Part shown: positions 55,772 to 63,687 of the stretch, one piece after another
Layout: every line of letters begins with the position of its first letter
How positions within the stretch are numbered: position 1 is the first letter of the stretch
Assembly: GCF_001307275.1 (NCBI RefSeq)
Contig: NZ_CP012831.1
Location: 1,240,001 to 1,304,000, forward strand
Length of the DNA: 64,000 nucleotides
Direction of reading: 5' to 3'
Source: Pseudomonas fluorescens
Lineage (GTDB): Bacteria > Pseudomonadota > Gammaproteobacteria > Pseudomonadales > Pseudomonadaceae
Notes under the pieces: generated by a model
What the model saw: the letters and a program-made list of their open reading frames with translations, nothing else
The model's database searches: none
Told to the model about the DNA's origin: nothing
Made by a program: the position numbers and the translations under genes

Positions 55772-56383
55772 TTATGCGGTACTGATGACGCGCCCCTGGT
55801 GATCCACCACCGGGCCGCTCAGGTGCACACCGGAAGCGTCGAGCCGAATGCCGACGGCGCCGACTTGCAATTCGATGGCCTCGGCTGTCATCGCCAACCG
55901 CGACGGGCCGATGCTCAGTTGGAGGGCTTCACGGGAACCGCTGAACGCCGCCGGGCCGTTTTGCCAGTGCAGGACATGGCTGGCGTGGTCGTAGCCGTTT
56001 TCCGTACCGTCCTGATAGAGACGACGCGTCAGCGAGGCCTGGGTCGAGACGGGCGGGAACTGACCGCCGTTGAGGCCGAACAACGCCACCGCCTGCCCAC
56101 CGCTCTCGCCGCCGCCATGGTTCAGTAACAGGCATTGCTCGCCCACGGACGGAATCCGCGACTCGCTCTGGGCGCCGGCGCTCGGATTGAAAAAGCGGAT
56201 CGCCGGTGTCAGCAACCCACCATGGCTGACCTTGCAGGTGTTGCTGGCCGCATCGACTTCCTGGCAAACGCCGATGCGGCAGAAACTCTCCGCACGTCGA
56301 TGCAGGTCTTCCAGCTCGGTTTCCATCTGTGCCAGACGCTCGATGATCGGCCCCAGATGCATCCGTAACAGCCCATCGAACAT
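55772..56383 (-). CDS. P2 gpV-like baseplate spike protein
   Basis: 203 aa. RIGVCQEVDAASNTCKVSHG and RIPSVGEQCLLLNHGGGESG are the OB-fold of gpV; the rest is a beta-helix with IELQVGAVGIRLDASGVHLS. It is the membrane-piercing spike of the P2-like particle. First of the conserved V-W-J-I block. Confidence 0.93.
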   Translation of the reverse strand: MFDGLLRMHLGPIIERLAQMETELEDLHRRAESFCRIGVCQEVDAASNTCKVSHGGLLTPAIRFFNPSAGAQSESRIPSVGEQCLLLNHGGGESGGQAVALFGLNGGQFPPVSTQASLTRRLYQDGTENGYDHASHVLHWQNGPAAFSGSREALQLSIGPSRLAMTAEAIELQVGAVGIRLDASGVHLSGPVVDHQGRVISTA

Positions 56384-56386
56384 GGC

Positions 56387-56899
56387 TCAGCCCTCGAGTG
56401 CGGTGTATTGATCCGGGTCGTCGATGTTCGACACTTCCCAGGTACGGGCAAATTTCGGGATGCCCAACGGGTCCTCCAGCAGCGTCGGGCCGAGGTACAG
56501 GGTTTGGTTGAAGGAAAGGGTCCAGGCGCTGTACGCCCGTGCTTCGTGGATGAACGTGGAGGCGAGGCCATCGATTTCCGTGGGCAGATCGCATTGATCA
56601 CCCGACAGGCCCCAGCGGTTATCCACGACCAGGTGTTTCAATTCACCGGCCAGATCGCAGGCCTCCCAGCCTGGAACGGCCATGACCACTTGCAGGGAAA
56701 CCGTCAGGACATGGGCGATACGCCCGTCATTGGCGCGGTTGCCTGACGCATCGCGTTCAATGGCAATCAGCACCCAGGGTTGGTCGTCGGTGCCATCGAA
56801 CTCCTGAGGGCTACCGACTTTCAAGGTGGGATAAGTGATGCGCAGCGTCTGGGCAATGGCGGCGAACAGCTGCGACGGTTTTTCGATAAGGGCAGGCAT
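56387..56899 (-). CDS. tail-associated protein of unknown role
   Basis: 170 aa. Mixed alpha/beta, opening MPALIEKPSQLFAAIAQTLR, with LTVSLQVVMAVPGWEACDLA near residue 85. It resembles tail terminator or completion proteins in size and in the pattern of a first helix followed by strands. Its position before V matches a conserved unnamed gene of R-tailocin clusters. Assignment is by position only. Confidence 0.65.
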   Translation of the reverse strand: MPALIEKPSQLFAAIAQTLRITYPTLKVGSPQEFDGTDDQPWVLIAIERDASGNRANDGRIAHVLTVSLQVVMAVPGWEACDLAGELKHLVVDNRWGLSGDQCDLPTEIDGLASTFIHEARAYSAWTLSFNQTLYLGPTLLEDPLGIPKFARTWEVSNIDDPDQYTALEG

Positions 56900-56935
56900 T
56901 GATCGCCTCCTTTTGTATGGATCAGCTCTGTCGAT

Positions 56936-57286
56936 TCACTGCTGGTCGGGCGGCAGGTCCCGCGGTGGCACTTCGCATACGCCAATCCGCTTGGCGACCC
57001 AGCGCTCGTAAAGACCGATCGCCACATCGGCACCGGCCATGGCGGTCAGGCAACCCAGGGCGCAGGCGCTCCAGATCGACATGCCGAGGGCATACAACAG
57101 CATGGTTGCCGAAACCCCGCAGACCACGCAGGCACCAGAGCGCAGCACCACGCGGCGCAGCAACGGCCAGCCACGGGCGCCCTCCTTGTCAGCGCGCCAC
57201 ATCTCGCCGGACACCCCGCCCACCAGGGCGAGCACGATGACCAGCCAGATCGGCATGTCCAGCAACGCTTGTTGCTCGTTTGTCAT
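56936..57286 (-). CDS. holin
   Basis: 116 aa, three hydrophobic segments (PIWLVIVLALVGGVSG, a central ACVVCGVSATMLLYALG and ACALGCLTAMAGADVAIG) and a charged tail. Matches the LydA-type phage holins found at the start of pyocin and tailocin clusters. It would form the inner-membrane holes that let the GH19 lysin out. Confidence 0.85.
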   Translation of the reverse strand: MTNEQQALLDMPIWLVIVLALVGGVSGEMWRADKEGARGWPLLRRVVLRSGACVVCGVSATMLLYALGMSIWSACALGCLTAMAGADVAIGLYERWVAKRIGVCEVPPRDLPPDQQ

Positions 57287-57336
57287 GTCTCGTTTCCTGG
57301 GGAGTAAGGGTTTGAAGTTAAGGGGCCCAATCGCGC

Positions 57337-58005
57337 TTATCGAGTGATGAGCATGTCGATGCTGGTCGCGTCGCAGGAGTTGTTGGCCTTCCGGTCGATG
57401 ACCAGATAAAGCGAAGACGTCGGCGTAACCGCTACGCTACTCAACATAAACGTAGTGCTGCCGCCGTTTGCCAGGCTTCCGGACTGGAGCACGGTGTCGC
57501 CCAAGTTGAGCGACCAGCCAATCCCATCCCCGCAGGCGTTATGCAGGTCGTTGACCCGCCCCAGTACGTTGATGTTGCCGGTGACAGGACTGGCCCAGCG
57601 GAAGATGCTCTGGCTGTTGGTGCCGGGATGTGTGGCTACATCGCCCTGCTTGAATACGAAACTGGTGCCTGAACCCGTGAAGGTGAAATTTGCGTTGGGA
57701 ATGGAAATCCAGGCTCCCGTAGCATCGTCCCGCCAGCAGGTGGTTGGCTGGCCATTGCATGTCCCCGCCTTGAACGTAGGAAAGAGCGTGTAGTTAGCCG
57801 AGACATTCACCCCCGATTTGTTTTGCATGAGTGACCATGGCGAACCGGCCGGTGCGGCTTCGATCATCAGGTACATGTCCCGGGCCAAGTTCCACGACAT
57901 GGCCGTATCAGCCCAAGTGTTCAGGGATACGAAGGACGACAGAAACGCAGTCGCCAGTAGGATTCTTTTGAGTAATTTAATTTTTCTTACCTCGATGGAT
58001 GTCAT
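57337..58005 (-). CDS. secreted protein coupled to the Com-like gene
   Basis: 222 aa. Signal peptide with basic start KIKLLKR and cleavage near NTWA|DTAMSW (residue about 33). The mature part has four cysteines (AGTCNGQPTTCW; HNACGDG; NNSCDAT), probably two disulphides, and a C-terminal jelly-roll-like domain (GNINVLGRVNDLHNACGDGI to LYLVIDRKANNSCD). Its ATG overlaps the com stop as ATGA and no Shine-Dalgarno precedes it, so translation should depend on com. It is not a tail part; a cargo, exclusion or fitness factor is possible. No named family recognised. Confidence 0.75.
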   Translation of the reverse strand: MTSIEVRKIKLLKRILLATAFLSSFVSLNTWADTAMSWNLARDMYLMIEAAPAGSPWSLMQNKSGVNVSANYTLFPTFKAGTCNGQPTTCWRDDATGAWISIPNANFTFTGSGTSFVFKQGDVATHPGTNSQSIFRWASPVTGNINVLGRVNDLHNACGDGIGWSLNLGDTVLQSGSLANGGSTTFMLSSVAVTPTSSLYLVIDRKANNSCDATSIDMLITR

Positions 58006-58184
58006 TGAGTACGGAGTGCAGGGTCTATTCCGCACGCTGTTCGCTCGCCGGCGTTCACTCGAGGCTCAACGGCCTTCACATGATTCAACGTCCCACACCG
58101 GGAACATTTGATCTGGAGTTCGGTGTTCTCGCCCACGCGGGCCAGAAGTCGTTTGCAGTGACCGCATCTGAAATCCTTCAGCAT
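58002..58184 (-). CDS. com: Com-like zinc-ribbon translational regulator
   Basis: 60 aa. CGHC at 7-10 and CSRC at 27-30 form a four-cysteine zinc ribbon with the same 16-residue spacing as phage Mu Com (text CKRLLARVGENTELQIKC). Mu Com binds mom mRNA and opens its start site. Here no mom follows; the overlapping gene is a secreted protein. Strong GGAGG site 7 bp upstream of its own ATG. RNA target inferred from the overlap. Confidence 0.85.
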   Translation of the reverse strand: MLKDFRCGHCKRLLARVGENTELQIKCSRCGTLNHVKAVEPRVNAGERTACGIDPALRTQ

Positions 58185-58317
58185 TGAAAGCCCTCCATTG
58201 GCGGTGGTGATGTGTTTGAACGCACCTCACGATGCAGGCATTCCAAAAAGCCCGGTTGCCCAGGCTTTTCAGTAATGCGCTTGATCTTTCGGCGCGACTG
58301 GCGCGGTACGGATCCAT
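58066..58317 (-). CDS. possible leader ORF overlapping com
   Basis: 83 codons, starting MDPYRASRAERSSALLKSLG, with GGAGG 10 bp before the ATG. Its last 40 codons overlap com in another frame. It could be a short leader peptide that brings ribosomes to com, or chance. No family seen. Confidence 0.25.
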   Translation of the reverse strand: MDPYRASRAERSSALLKSLGNRAFWNACIVRCVQTHHHRQWRAFNAEGFQMRSLQTTSGPRGREHRTPDQMFPVWDVESCEGR

Positions 58318-58491
58318 TCAAATTGTTCCTCCGGCCGCGGTCCCTGCCCGCCGGATAACTGCTTCTGGTGCTTTACGCTGCACACCCGGGTCAGTTGCCA
58401 ACCCTCTGAACCGTTAAGGCCGGTTCATCGCTGCCTGTTGGTGGAACTAAAGAGCTTCGTTGCCAGCCACTTTGTCGAGCGGCTTGGACAC
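58318..58491. other. 5' leader of the tailocin transcript
   Basis: About 170 bp between the predicted transcription start (near 58485) and the first possible ORF. No gene is seen on either strand. Confidence 0.4.
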
Positions 58492-58520
58492 AGAATATGC
58501 ATGGATGCATATACAGTCAA
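58492..58520 (-). promoter_or_regulatory. predicted main promoter of the tailocin cluster
   Basis: On the minus strand TTGACT (58520-58515) and TATTCT (58497-58492) are 17 bp apart. One operator fills the spacer and another touches the -35 box, so bound repressor would block RNA polymerase. Leftward start expected near 58485. Confidence 0.75.
58497..58510. promoter_or_regulatory. repressor operator O1
   Basis: ATGCATGGATGCAT, perfect dyad; with outer bases the arms extend to ATATGCAT/ATGCATAT (58495-58512). Lies between -35 and -10. Confidence 0.78.
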
Positions 58521-58533
58521 TGCGTGAATGCAT
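58520..58533. promoter_or_regulatory. repressor operator O2
   Basis: ATGCGTGAATGCAT, same 14-bp form ATGCRT-NN-AYGCAT with one mismatch in the dyad. Overlaps the first base of the -35 box. Confidence 0.72.
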
Positions 58534-58550
58534 TTATTTATGCATTAAGA

Positions 58551-58564
58551 ATGCGTAAACGCAT
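58551..58564. promoter_or_regulatory. repressor operator O3
   Basis: ATGCGTAAACGCAT, perfect dyad of the same form, 31 bp from O2. An extra half-site ATGCAT lies between them at 58540-58545. Confidence 0.72.
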
Positions 58565-58603
58565 GGAACCCTTGCAAACACGGGGTTGAAGGTTTTCGGG
58601 AGA

Positions 58604-58634
58604 CGAAAAAAAACCCGCACGGCGGCGGGTTTTA
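58604..58634 (-). terminator. terminator of the repressor gene
   Basis: AACCCGC and GCGGGTT with eight T on the minus strand, 17 bp after the repressor stop. It isolates the repressor transcript from the tail promoter. Confidence 0.85.
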
Positions 58635-58650
58635 TCTGACAGCGGAGGGG

Positions 58651-59385
58651 TTAACGGGCGTACATGCCCCACCAGAAGACGTGACCGAGGATGACGATTT
58701 GCTCGTCCTGCATTTCCTGGAACGTGTAGTCCTCATCCGGATGTTCGTCGCGATTGAAGCTGCGCAGGCGGATGCCGGTGGGCAGGCGATAAAGCTGCTT
58801 CACCCGCAGTTGGCCGTTGTGATTGATGGCGTAGAGGTCACCGTCGACGATGTCGCCGATCCCGCATTTGCCTGCGTTCACCCCGACCGTGGCACCGTCG
58901 CGCAGCACCGGCAACATGCTGTTGCCGCGCACCGTCACGCACTTGGCCTGGTCGAACTGCACGCCGTTATGGCGCAGGCTGCGCTTGCCGAAGCGCAGGC
59001 TGGAGCGCTCGCTTTCCTCGATGACGAATCTTCCTGATCCAGCAGCCAATTCAACCTCGCGCAGAAAAGGGACCGACACTTCGTCTTCTTCGACGGGTGT
59101 TTCGTCGTCCCACAGGCTTATGTCCTTGAGTTCGGAATGCGGCTCATCGCGGCGAACATTGCCGGCGGGCACAACGTCTGCGCGCCCGCGCAACTGGTCG
59201 GTGCTCACGGCAAAATATTCGGCGATCTTCGAGATGTGTTTATCCGAAGGATCGACGATCTTGCCGCTGAGGATCCGCGAGAGGGTGGACTGAGGCACGC
59301 CGGTACGCCGGTGAAGCTCCGTGGGGGAGATCCCGTGCTGATCGAGCAATGCTCTTAATACGGTAGAAACGTTGCGTTTTTGCAT
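58651..59385 (-). CDS. S24-family (CI/PrtR-like) repressor of the tailocin cluster
   Basis: 244 aa from MQKRNVSTVLRALLDQHGIS; an ATG three codons earlier is possible. N-terminal HTH (LHRRTGVPQSTLSRILSGKI, residues about 21-40). C-terminal S24 self-cleaving domain: likely cleavage at AAG in EVELAAGSGRF, Ser in VRGNSMLPVLRDG, Lys in LRVKQLYRLP. In this family RecA filaments trigger self-cleavage, releasing the late promoter. No PrtN-like activator gene is seen. Confidence 0.9.
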   Translation of the reverse strand: MQKRNVSTVLRALLDQHGISPTELHRRTGVPQSTLSRILSGKIVDPSDKHISKIAEYFAVSTDQLRGRADVVPAGNVRRDEPHSELKDISLWDDETPVEEDEVSVPFLREVELAAGSGRFVIEESERSSLRFGKRSLRHNGVQFDQAKCVTVRGNSMLPVLRDGATVGVNAGKCGIGDIVDGDLYAINHNGQLRVKQLYRLPTGIRLRSFNRDEHPDEDYTFQEMQDEQIVILGHVFWWGMYAR

Positions 59386-59421
59386 AACGCGCATAGTGCT
59401 TGTTCTTTTCGCAGAAGACAA

Positions 59422-59435
59422 ATGCTGTTTTGCAT
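59422..59435. promoter_or_regulatory. possible autoregulatory operator of the repressor gene
   Basis: ATGC-N6-GCAT, matching the outer bases of O1-O3, 37 bp upstream of the repressor start. Supports self-repression. Confidence 0.45.
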
Positions 59436-59465
59436 AAATAGGCAATGCAGGCCTTTTGAATTCAT

Positions 59466-59556
59466 TGTGGCGAGGGAGCTTGCTCCCGCTTGGGTGCGAA
59501 GCGCCCACAAAAAGGGTCTGCTGCGCAGCCCAGCGGGAGCAAGCTCCCTCGCCACG
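59466..59556. repeat. REP pair, GCGAGGGAGC type
   Basis: GTGGCGAGGGAGCTTGCTCC and its inverted copy with pairing GCG/CGC inner flanks, just outside the right edge of the tailocin cluster. Confidence 0.8.
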
Positions 59557-59921
59557 GAATCGCCCTACCCTCCCTTAGGAAAAGGCTCCGCCCCCGTCCT
59601 TCAAATGTGCGACACCAGGCTACATCGCCTTGCGCCTCTGCCTACAACTGCGCCAGAATCCGCCGGCTTGTCCACCTTGGATCCCATCGGTACTTTGGTC
59701 TCGTCACTGCCCATCAGTGATCGGGTTTAGTCGCTCGGTATTCCAAGGTGCTCATTGCTCCATTCAGTCAGGTACTTCTATTCCTGCACTTGATGGTAGC
59801 TGTGCGCAGGGCGCCTTCGGGCGCGCCGGTTTCTTGGATCCCCGGTCGACTAACCTGCGTACAGCTGCCGCCCCTCGTTTAGTCGCGAGTGAGTGGTGGC
59901 TCAACTTCAAGGATCCATAGA
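59557..59921 (+). other. intergenic region and leader before the DUF6124-like gene
   Basis: 365 bp with no ORF of coding character. The last 130 bp hold the folded leader described separately. The first half is unremarkable and probably contains the promoter. Confidence 0.45.
59795..59869 (+). ncRNA. structured 5' leader, possible cis-regulatory RNA
   Basis: GGTAGCTGTGCGCAGG (59795-59810) pairs fully with CCTGCGTACAGCTGCC (59854-59869) if two G-U pairs are allowed, a 16-bp stem. Inside it GCGCC-TTCG-GGCGC is a tight hairpin with a UUCG tetraloop (59811-59824), and a weaker CCGG/CCGG stem can form next to it. It ends 52 bp before the ATG of the gene. Confidence 0.55.
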
Positions 59922-60263
59922 ATGCCGAAGAACACTCCAAATCCCCCAGACGATCACGTCTCCCGCAACACCAAGAAACTCGATGACGCGGCCACCCGCG
60001 CCCTGGACTATTACCTCAAGCCGAAAGCCGACAAAGAAACCTGCGACACACCCGATACCCTTTTCATCATCGCCCCCGACATCGACGCCGAATGCCTGCT
60101 CGCCAACCTCAGCGAAACCCTGGCCTCGGCCAATGCGATGGTCAGTGATCTGGCGTTCGACCTGGAGGGCTCACGACGACATATCGCGTTGGGGGTCCAG
60201 CAGATGATTGAGCTGGGCCAATTGCTGGCGAATCGGGCGTTGGATGTGGTTGAAGTGAGGTAG
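59922..60263 (+). CDS. DUF6124-like small protein
   Basis: 113 aa. The opening MPKNTPNPPDDHVSRNTKKL, the following AATRALDYYLKPKA and the central DIDAECLLANLSETLASANAM resemble a family of small cytosolic pseudomonad proteins of unknown function. It is helical, without signal peptide. It lies between the tailocin cluster and mutS and is the only plus-strand gene in the 30-kb stretch from the LOG gene to mutS. The assignment to DUF6124 is from memory of the family. Confidence 0.65.
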   Translation: MPKNTPNPPDDHVSRNTKKLDDAATRALDYYLKPKADKETCDTPDTLFIIAPDIDAECLLANLSETLASANAMVSDLAFDLEGSRRHIALGVQQMIELGQLLANRALDVVEVR

Positions 60264-60290
60264 GCCTTTTAAGAGAAACCCGAGTAATCA

Positions 60291-60402
60291 CTGTGGGAGC
60301 GAGCTTGCTCGCGATAGCGGTAGTCCAGTTAAAACCCAGTTGTATTGGCAGCCATCATCGCGAGCAAGCTCGCTCCCACAGTTGGATCGGGGTACAACCG
60401 GA
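60291..60402. repeat. REP pair
   Basis: CTGTGGGAGCGAGCTTGCTC and its inverted partner at 60355-60382, leading into the tandem repeat that follows. Confidence 0.78.
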
Positions 60403-60570
60403 GAACCAGGTCGGCTATCAGGCCGCCTTCGCGAGCAAGCCCGCTCCCACAGGGGAAACGCGGTCCCACCAAGAATCAGGTCGGCTGTCAGGCCGCCTTC
60501 GCGAGCAAGCCCACTCCCACAGGGGAGACGCGGTCCCACCAAGAACCAGGTCGGCTATCAGGCCGCCTCG
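60403..60570. repeat. 70-bp tandem repeat containing REP units
   Basis: A unit starting CAGGTCGGCT recurs at 60407, 60477 and 60547, an exact 70-bp period over about 2.3 copies with few changes. Each full unit holds one REP (GCGAGCAAGCCCGCTCCCAC). Likely made by slippage or unequal exchange. Confidence 0.82.
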
Positions 60571-60611
60571 CGGTGGACGTTGATCTCGGCGCCCCATTAA
60601 CCACGCTGGCT

Positions 60612-60715
60612 GAACGAAGGTATTGCGCAGTGGGCAACCCGGCATGGATGCCGGGTTAGCCGCGCTGGGCCATGGATGGCCCTTCGCAGCGGCCCACGGA
60701 GCAATGCCTTCGTTC
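60612..60715. repeat. cloverleaf-like interspersed repeat
   Basis: Outer 24-nt arms (60612-60635 and 60692-60715, about 21 of 24 pairing) enclose two perfect hairpins: AACCCGGCAT-GG-ATGCCGGGTT (60636-60657) and GGGCCAT-GG-ATGGCCC (60667-60682). Similar text recurs in pseudomonad intergenic regions as I recall, but this was not checked. Confidence 0.65.
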
Positions 60716-60965
60716 AGGCATGCCGAGCCTAGGCGAGGCACCGAGTGGTGGGGCAAAAGCGCTTTGCTTACTTTCGCGCTCTTCGAAAGTGAGCCGCCGT
60801 AAGGGCGGAACCCTAAGTGGCCGTTGCCGCAGCAACGGATATACACACAATCCCAAACGCTGGGTAGCACCAGACCGCCCATGTTAACCTTGCGCCCATC
60901 GCGGAAAAGCCGGGCCAATGCCCCTCCTTTTGCCCCACACCTTTCAACGAGCTTCCCTGACACCC
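60716..60965. other. intergenic region before mutS
   Basis: The first 120 bp continue the interspersed repeat with smaller palindromes (GAGCCTAGGCGAGGC, AAAGCGCTTTGC, CGCCGTAAGGGCGG, CCGTTGCCGCAGCAACGG). The last 110 bp should hold the mutS promoter. No gene seen. Confidence 0.45.
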
Positions 60966-63545
60966 ATGAATACAGCCGTGAACGACCTGTCCTCCCACAC
61001 GCCCATGATGCAGCAATACTGGCGCCTGAAGAACCAGCACCCCGACCAGCTGATGTTCTACCGCATGGGCGACTTCTACGAGATCTTCTACGAGGACGCG
61101 AAGAAGGCCGCCAAGCTGTTGGACATCACCCTGACGGCGCGTGGGCAATCGGCGGGGATGGCGATTCCGATGTGTGGGATTCCTTACCACGCGGCGGAAG
61201 GTTACCTGGCGAAGCTGGTCAAGCTCGGCGAATCCGTTGTGATCTGCGAGCAAGTCGGCGACCCGGCCACCAGCAAGGGCCCCGTGGAACGCCAAGTCGT
61301 GCGGATCATCACCCCGGGTACGGTCAGTGACGAGGCCTTGCTGGATGAACGCCGGGACAACCTGATCGCCGCGGTGCTGGGGGATGAACGCCTGTTCGGC
61401 CTGGCGGTGCTGGACATCACCAGCGGCAATTTCTCGGTGCTGGAAATCAAGGGCTGGGAAAACCTGCTGGCGGAGCTGGAGCGGGTCAATCCGGTGGAGC
61501 TGTTGATCCCGGACGACTGGCCCAAAGACCTGCCGGCAGAAAAACGCCGTGGCGTGCGTCGTCGGGCGCCGTGGGATTTCGAGCGTGATTCGGCGCTGAA
61601 AAGTCTCTGCCAGCAGTTTTCCACCCAGGACCTCAAGGGTTTCGGTTGCGAGAACCTGACCCTGGCCATCGGCGCGGCCGGTTGCCTGCTGGCCTACGCC
61701 AAGGAAACCCAGCGCACCGCCCTGCCCCACTTGCGCAGCCTGCGTCACGAACGCCTGGATGACACCGTGGTGCTGGACGGTGCGAGCCGCCGCAACCTGG
61801 AACTGGACACCAACCTGGCCGGCGGGCGCGACAACACGTTGCAATCGGTGGTCGATCGCTGCCAGACCGCCATGGGTAGCCGCCTGCTGACCCGCTGGTT
61901 GAATCGGCCGCTGCGGGACCTGACTGTGCTGCTGGCGCGTCAATCCTCCATTACCTGCCTGCTGGATCGCTATCGCTTCGAGCAGTTGCAACCGCAGCTC
62001 AAGGAAATCGGTGACATCGAGCGAATCCTCGCCCGTATCGGCCTGCGCAACGCCCGTCCCCGTGACCTGGCGCGCCTGCGCGATGCCCTCGGCGCCTTGC
62101 CCGAGCTGCAAGTGGCGATGACCGACCTCGAAGCGCCGCACCTGCAACAACTGGCGCGCACCACCAGCACCTACCCGGAACTGGCCGCGCTGCTGGAAAA
62201 AGCCATTATCGACAACCCACCGGCGGTGATCCGCGACGGTGGCGTGCTGAAAACCGGCTACGACGCCGAACTCGACGAGTTGCAAGCGCTGAGCGAAAAC
62301 GCCGGTCAGTTCCTGATCGACCTCGAAGCCCGGGAAAAAGCCCGCACCGGCCTGGCTAACCTCAAGGTCGGCTACAACCGCATCCACGGCTACTTCATCG
62401 AGCTGCCGAGCAAGCAGGCCGAGCAAGCCCCCGCCGATTATGTTCGCCGCCAGACCCTCAAGGGCGCCGAGCGTTTCATCACCCCGGAACTCAAGGCGTT
62501 CGAAGACAAGGCGCTGTCCGCCAAGAGCCGCGCCCTGGCCCGGGAAAAGATGCTCTACGAAGCATTGCTCGAGGACCTGATCAGCCAATTGCCCCCCTTG
62601 CAGGACACCGCCGGCGCCTTGGCGGAACTGGACGTGCTGAGCAACCTGGCCGAACGTGCGCTGAACCTGGACCTGAATTGCCCGCGCTTCGTCAGCGAGC
62701 CGTGCATGCGCATCAGCCAGGGTCGTCACCCGGTGGTCGAGCAGGTCCTGACCACGCCGTTCGTGGCCAACGACCTGAGCCTGGACGACAACACCCGCAT
62801 GCTGGTGATCACCGGTCCGAACATGGGCGGTAAATCGACCTACATGCGCCAGACCGCGTTGATCGTGCTGCTGGCCCACATCGGCAGTTTCGTCCCGGCG
62901 GCCAGTTGCGAATTGTCCCTGGTGGACCGGATTTTCACCCGGATCGGTTCCAGCGACGACCTGGCCGGTGGGCGTTCGACCTTCATGGTAGAGATGAGCG
63001 AAACCGCGAATATCCTGCACAACGCCACCGAACGCAGCCTGGTGCTGATGGACGAAGTCGGACGTGGCACCAGTACCTTTGACGGCTTGTCCCTGGCCTG
63101 GGCAGCAGCCGAACGCCTCGCGCACCTGCGGGCCTACACGTTGTTCGCCACTCACTACTTCGAACTCACCGTATTGCCGGAAAGCCAGCCGCTGGTGGCC
63201 AACGTGCACCTCAACGCCACCGAGCACAACGAGCGTATCGTGTTCCTGCACCATGTGCTGCCCGGCCCGGCCAGCCAGAGCTACGGCCTGGCAGTGGCGC
63301 AATTGGCCGGCGTGCCGAGCGAAGTGATCAGTCGGGCCCGTGAGCACCTGAGCCGCCTGGAAACCACCAGCCTGCCCCACGAAGCGCCACGCCTGACCAA
63401 GGGCAAACCGGCCGCACCGCAGCAAAGCGATCTGTTCGCCAGCCTGCCACATCCGGTGCTCGACGAGCTGGCCAAACTCGATCTGGACGACCTGAGCCCA
63501 CGCCGGGCGCTCGATTTACTCTATACATTGAAGACACGGATCTAA
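60966..63545 (+). CDS. mutS: DNA mismatch repair protein MutS
   Basis: 859 aa from the ATG of [20 protein letters not shown]; a start 48 bp upstream is open but off the family pattern. Mismatch-binding [15 protein letters not shown] (Phe-x-Glu motif, YEIF) near residue 36, Walker [10 protein letters not shown] near 620, Walker [12 protein letters not shown] near 695. It recognises mismatches and recruits MutL. It is divergent from the tailocin cluster and marks the right border of this known tailocin site. Confidence 0.98.
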   Translation: MNTAVNDLSSHTPMMQQYWRLKNQHPDQLMFYRMGDFYEIFYEDAKKAAKLLDITLTARGQSAGMAIPMCGIPYHAAEGYLAKLVKLGESVVICEQVGDPATSKGPVERQVVRIITPGTVSDEALLDERRDNLIAAVLGDERLFGLAVLDITSGNFSVLEIKGWENLLAELERVNPVELLIPDDWPKDLPAEKRRGVRRRAPWDFERDSALKSLCQQFSTQDLKGFGCENLTLAIGAAGCLLAYAKETQRTALPHLRSLRHERLDDTVVLDGASRRNLELDTNLAGGRDNTLQSVVDRCQTAMGSRLLTRWLNRPLRDLTVLLARQSSITCLLDRYRFEQLQPQLKEIGDIERILARIGLRNARPRDLARLRDALGALPELQVAMTDLEAPHLQQLARTTSTYPELAALLEKAIIDNPPAVIRDGGVLKTGYDAELDELQALSENAGQFLIDLEAREKARTGLANLKVGYNRIHGYFIELPSKQAEQAPADYVRRQTLKGAERFITPELKAFEDKALSAKSRALAREKMLYEALLEDLISQLPPLQDTAGALAELDVLSNLAERALNLDLNCPRFVSEPCMRISQGRHPVVEQVLTTPFVANDLSLDDNTRMLVITGPNMGGKSTYMRQTALIVLLAHIGSFVPAASCELSLVDRIFTRIGSSDDLAGGRSTFMVEMSETANILHNATERSLVLMDEVGRGTSTFDGLSLAWAAAERLAHLRAYTLFATHYFELTVLPESQPLVANVHLNATEHNERIVFLHHVLPGPASQSYGLAVAQLAGVPSEVISRAREHLSRLETTSLPHEAPRLTKGKPAAPQQSDLFASLPHPVLDELAKLDLDDLSPRRALDLLYTLKTRI

Positions 63546-63687
63546 CGCACAGGCTTTCAAGCTGTTAGAATCTCGCGCGGTTTGGGATGCTGCGGGCTTT
63601 TAGCCTGGTTCGCAGACTATCGCTCCCAAACCTTGCGAGCCCACCGTGAAGGGTCTTCGCTGCCGCCGCCTGAGGAGAGAATTAGAA

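Noticed and set aside
28890..59400. Intact prophage with attachment sites
   Set aside because: No integrase, replication, packaging or head genes, and no direct repeats were spotted at the borders. The block sits cleanly between cinA and mutS as a fixed locus.
60291..60570. Possible CRISPR array from regularly spaced palindromes
   Set aside because: The repeated units are REP palindromes in inverted pairs and a 70-bp tandem repeat; there are no unique spacers of equal length and no cas genes in the window.
60813..63452. 879-codon open frame antisense to mutS
   Set aside because: It mirrors the high-GC3 codon pattern of mutS on the other strand; no start context and no recognisable protein family. 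Similar long antisense frames oppose proS, recA, kup and the tail genes.
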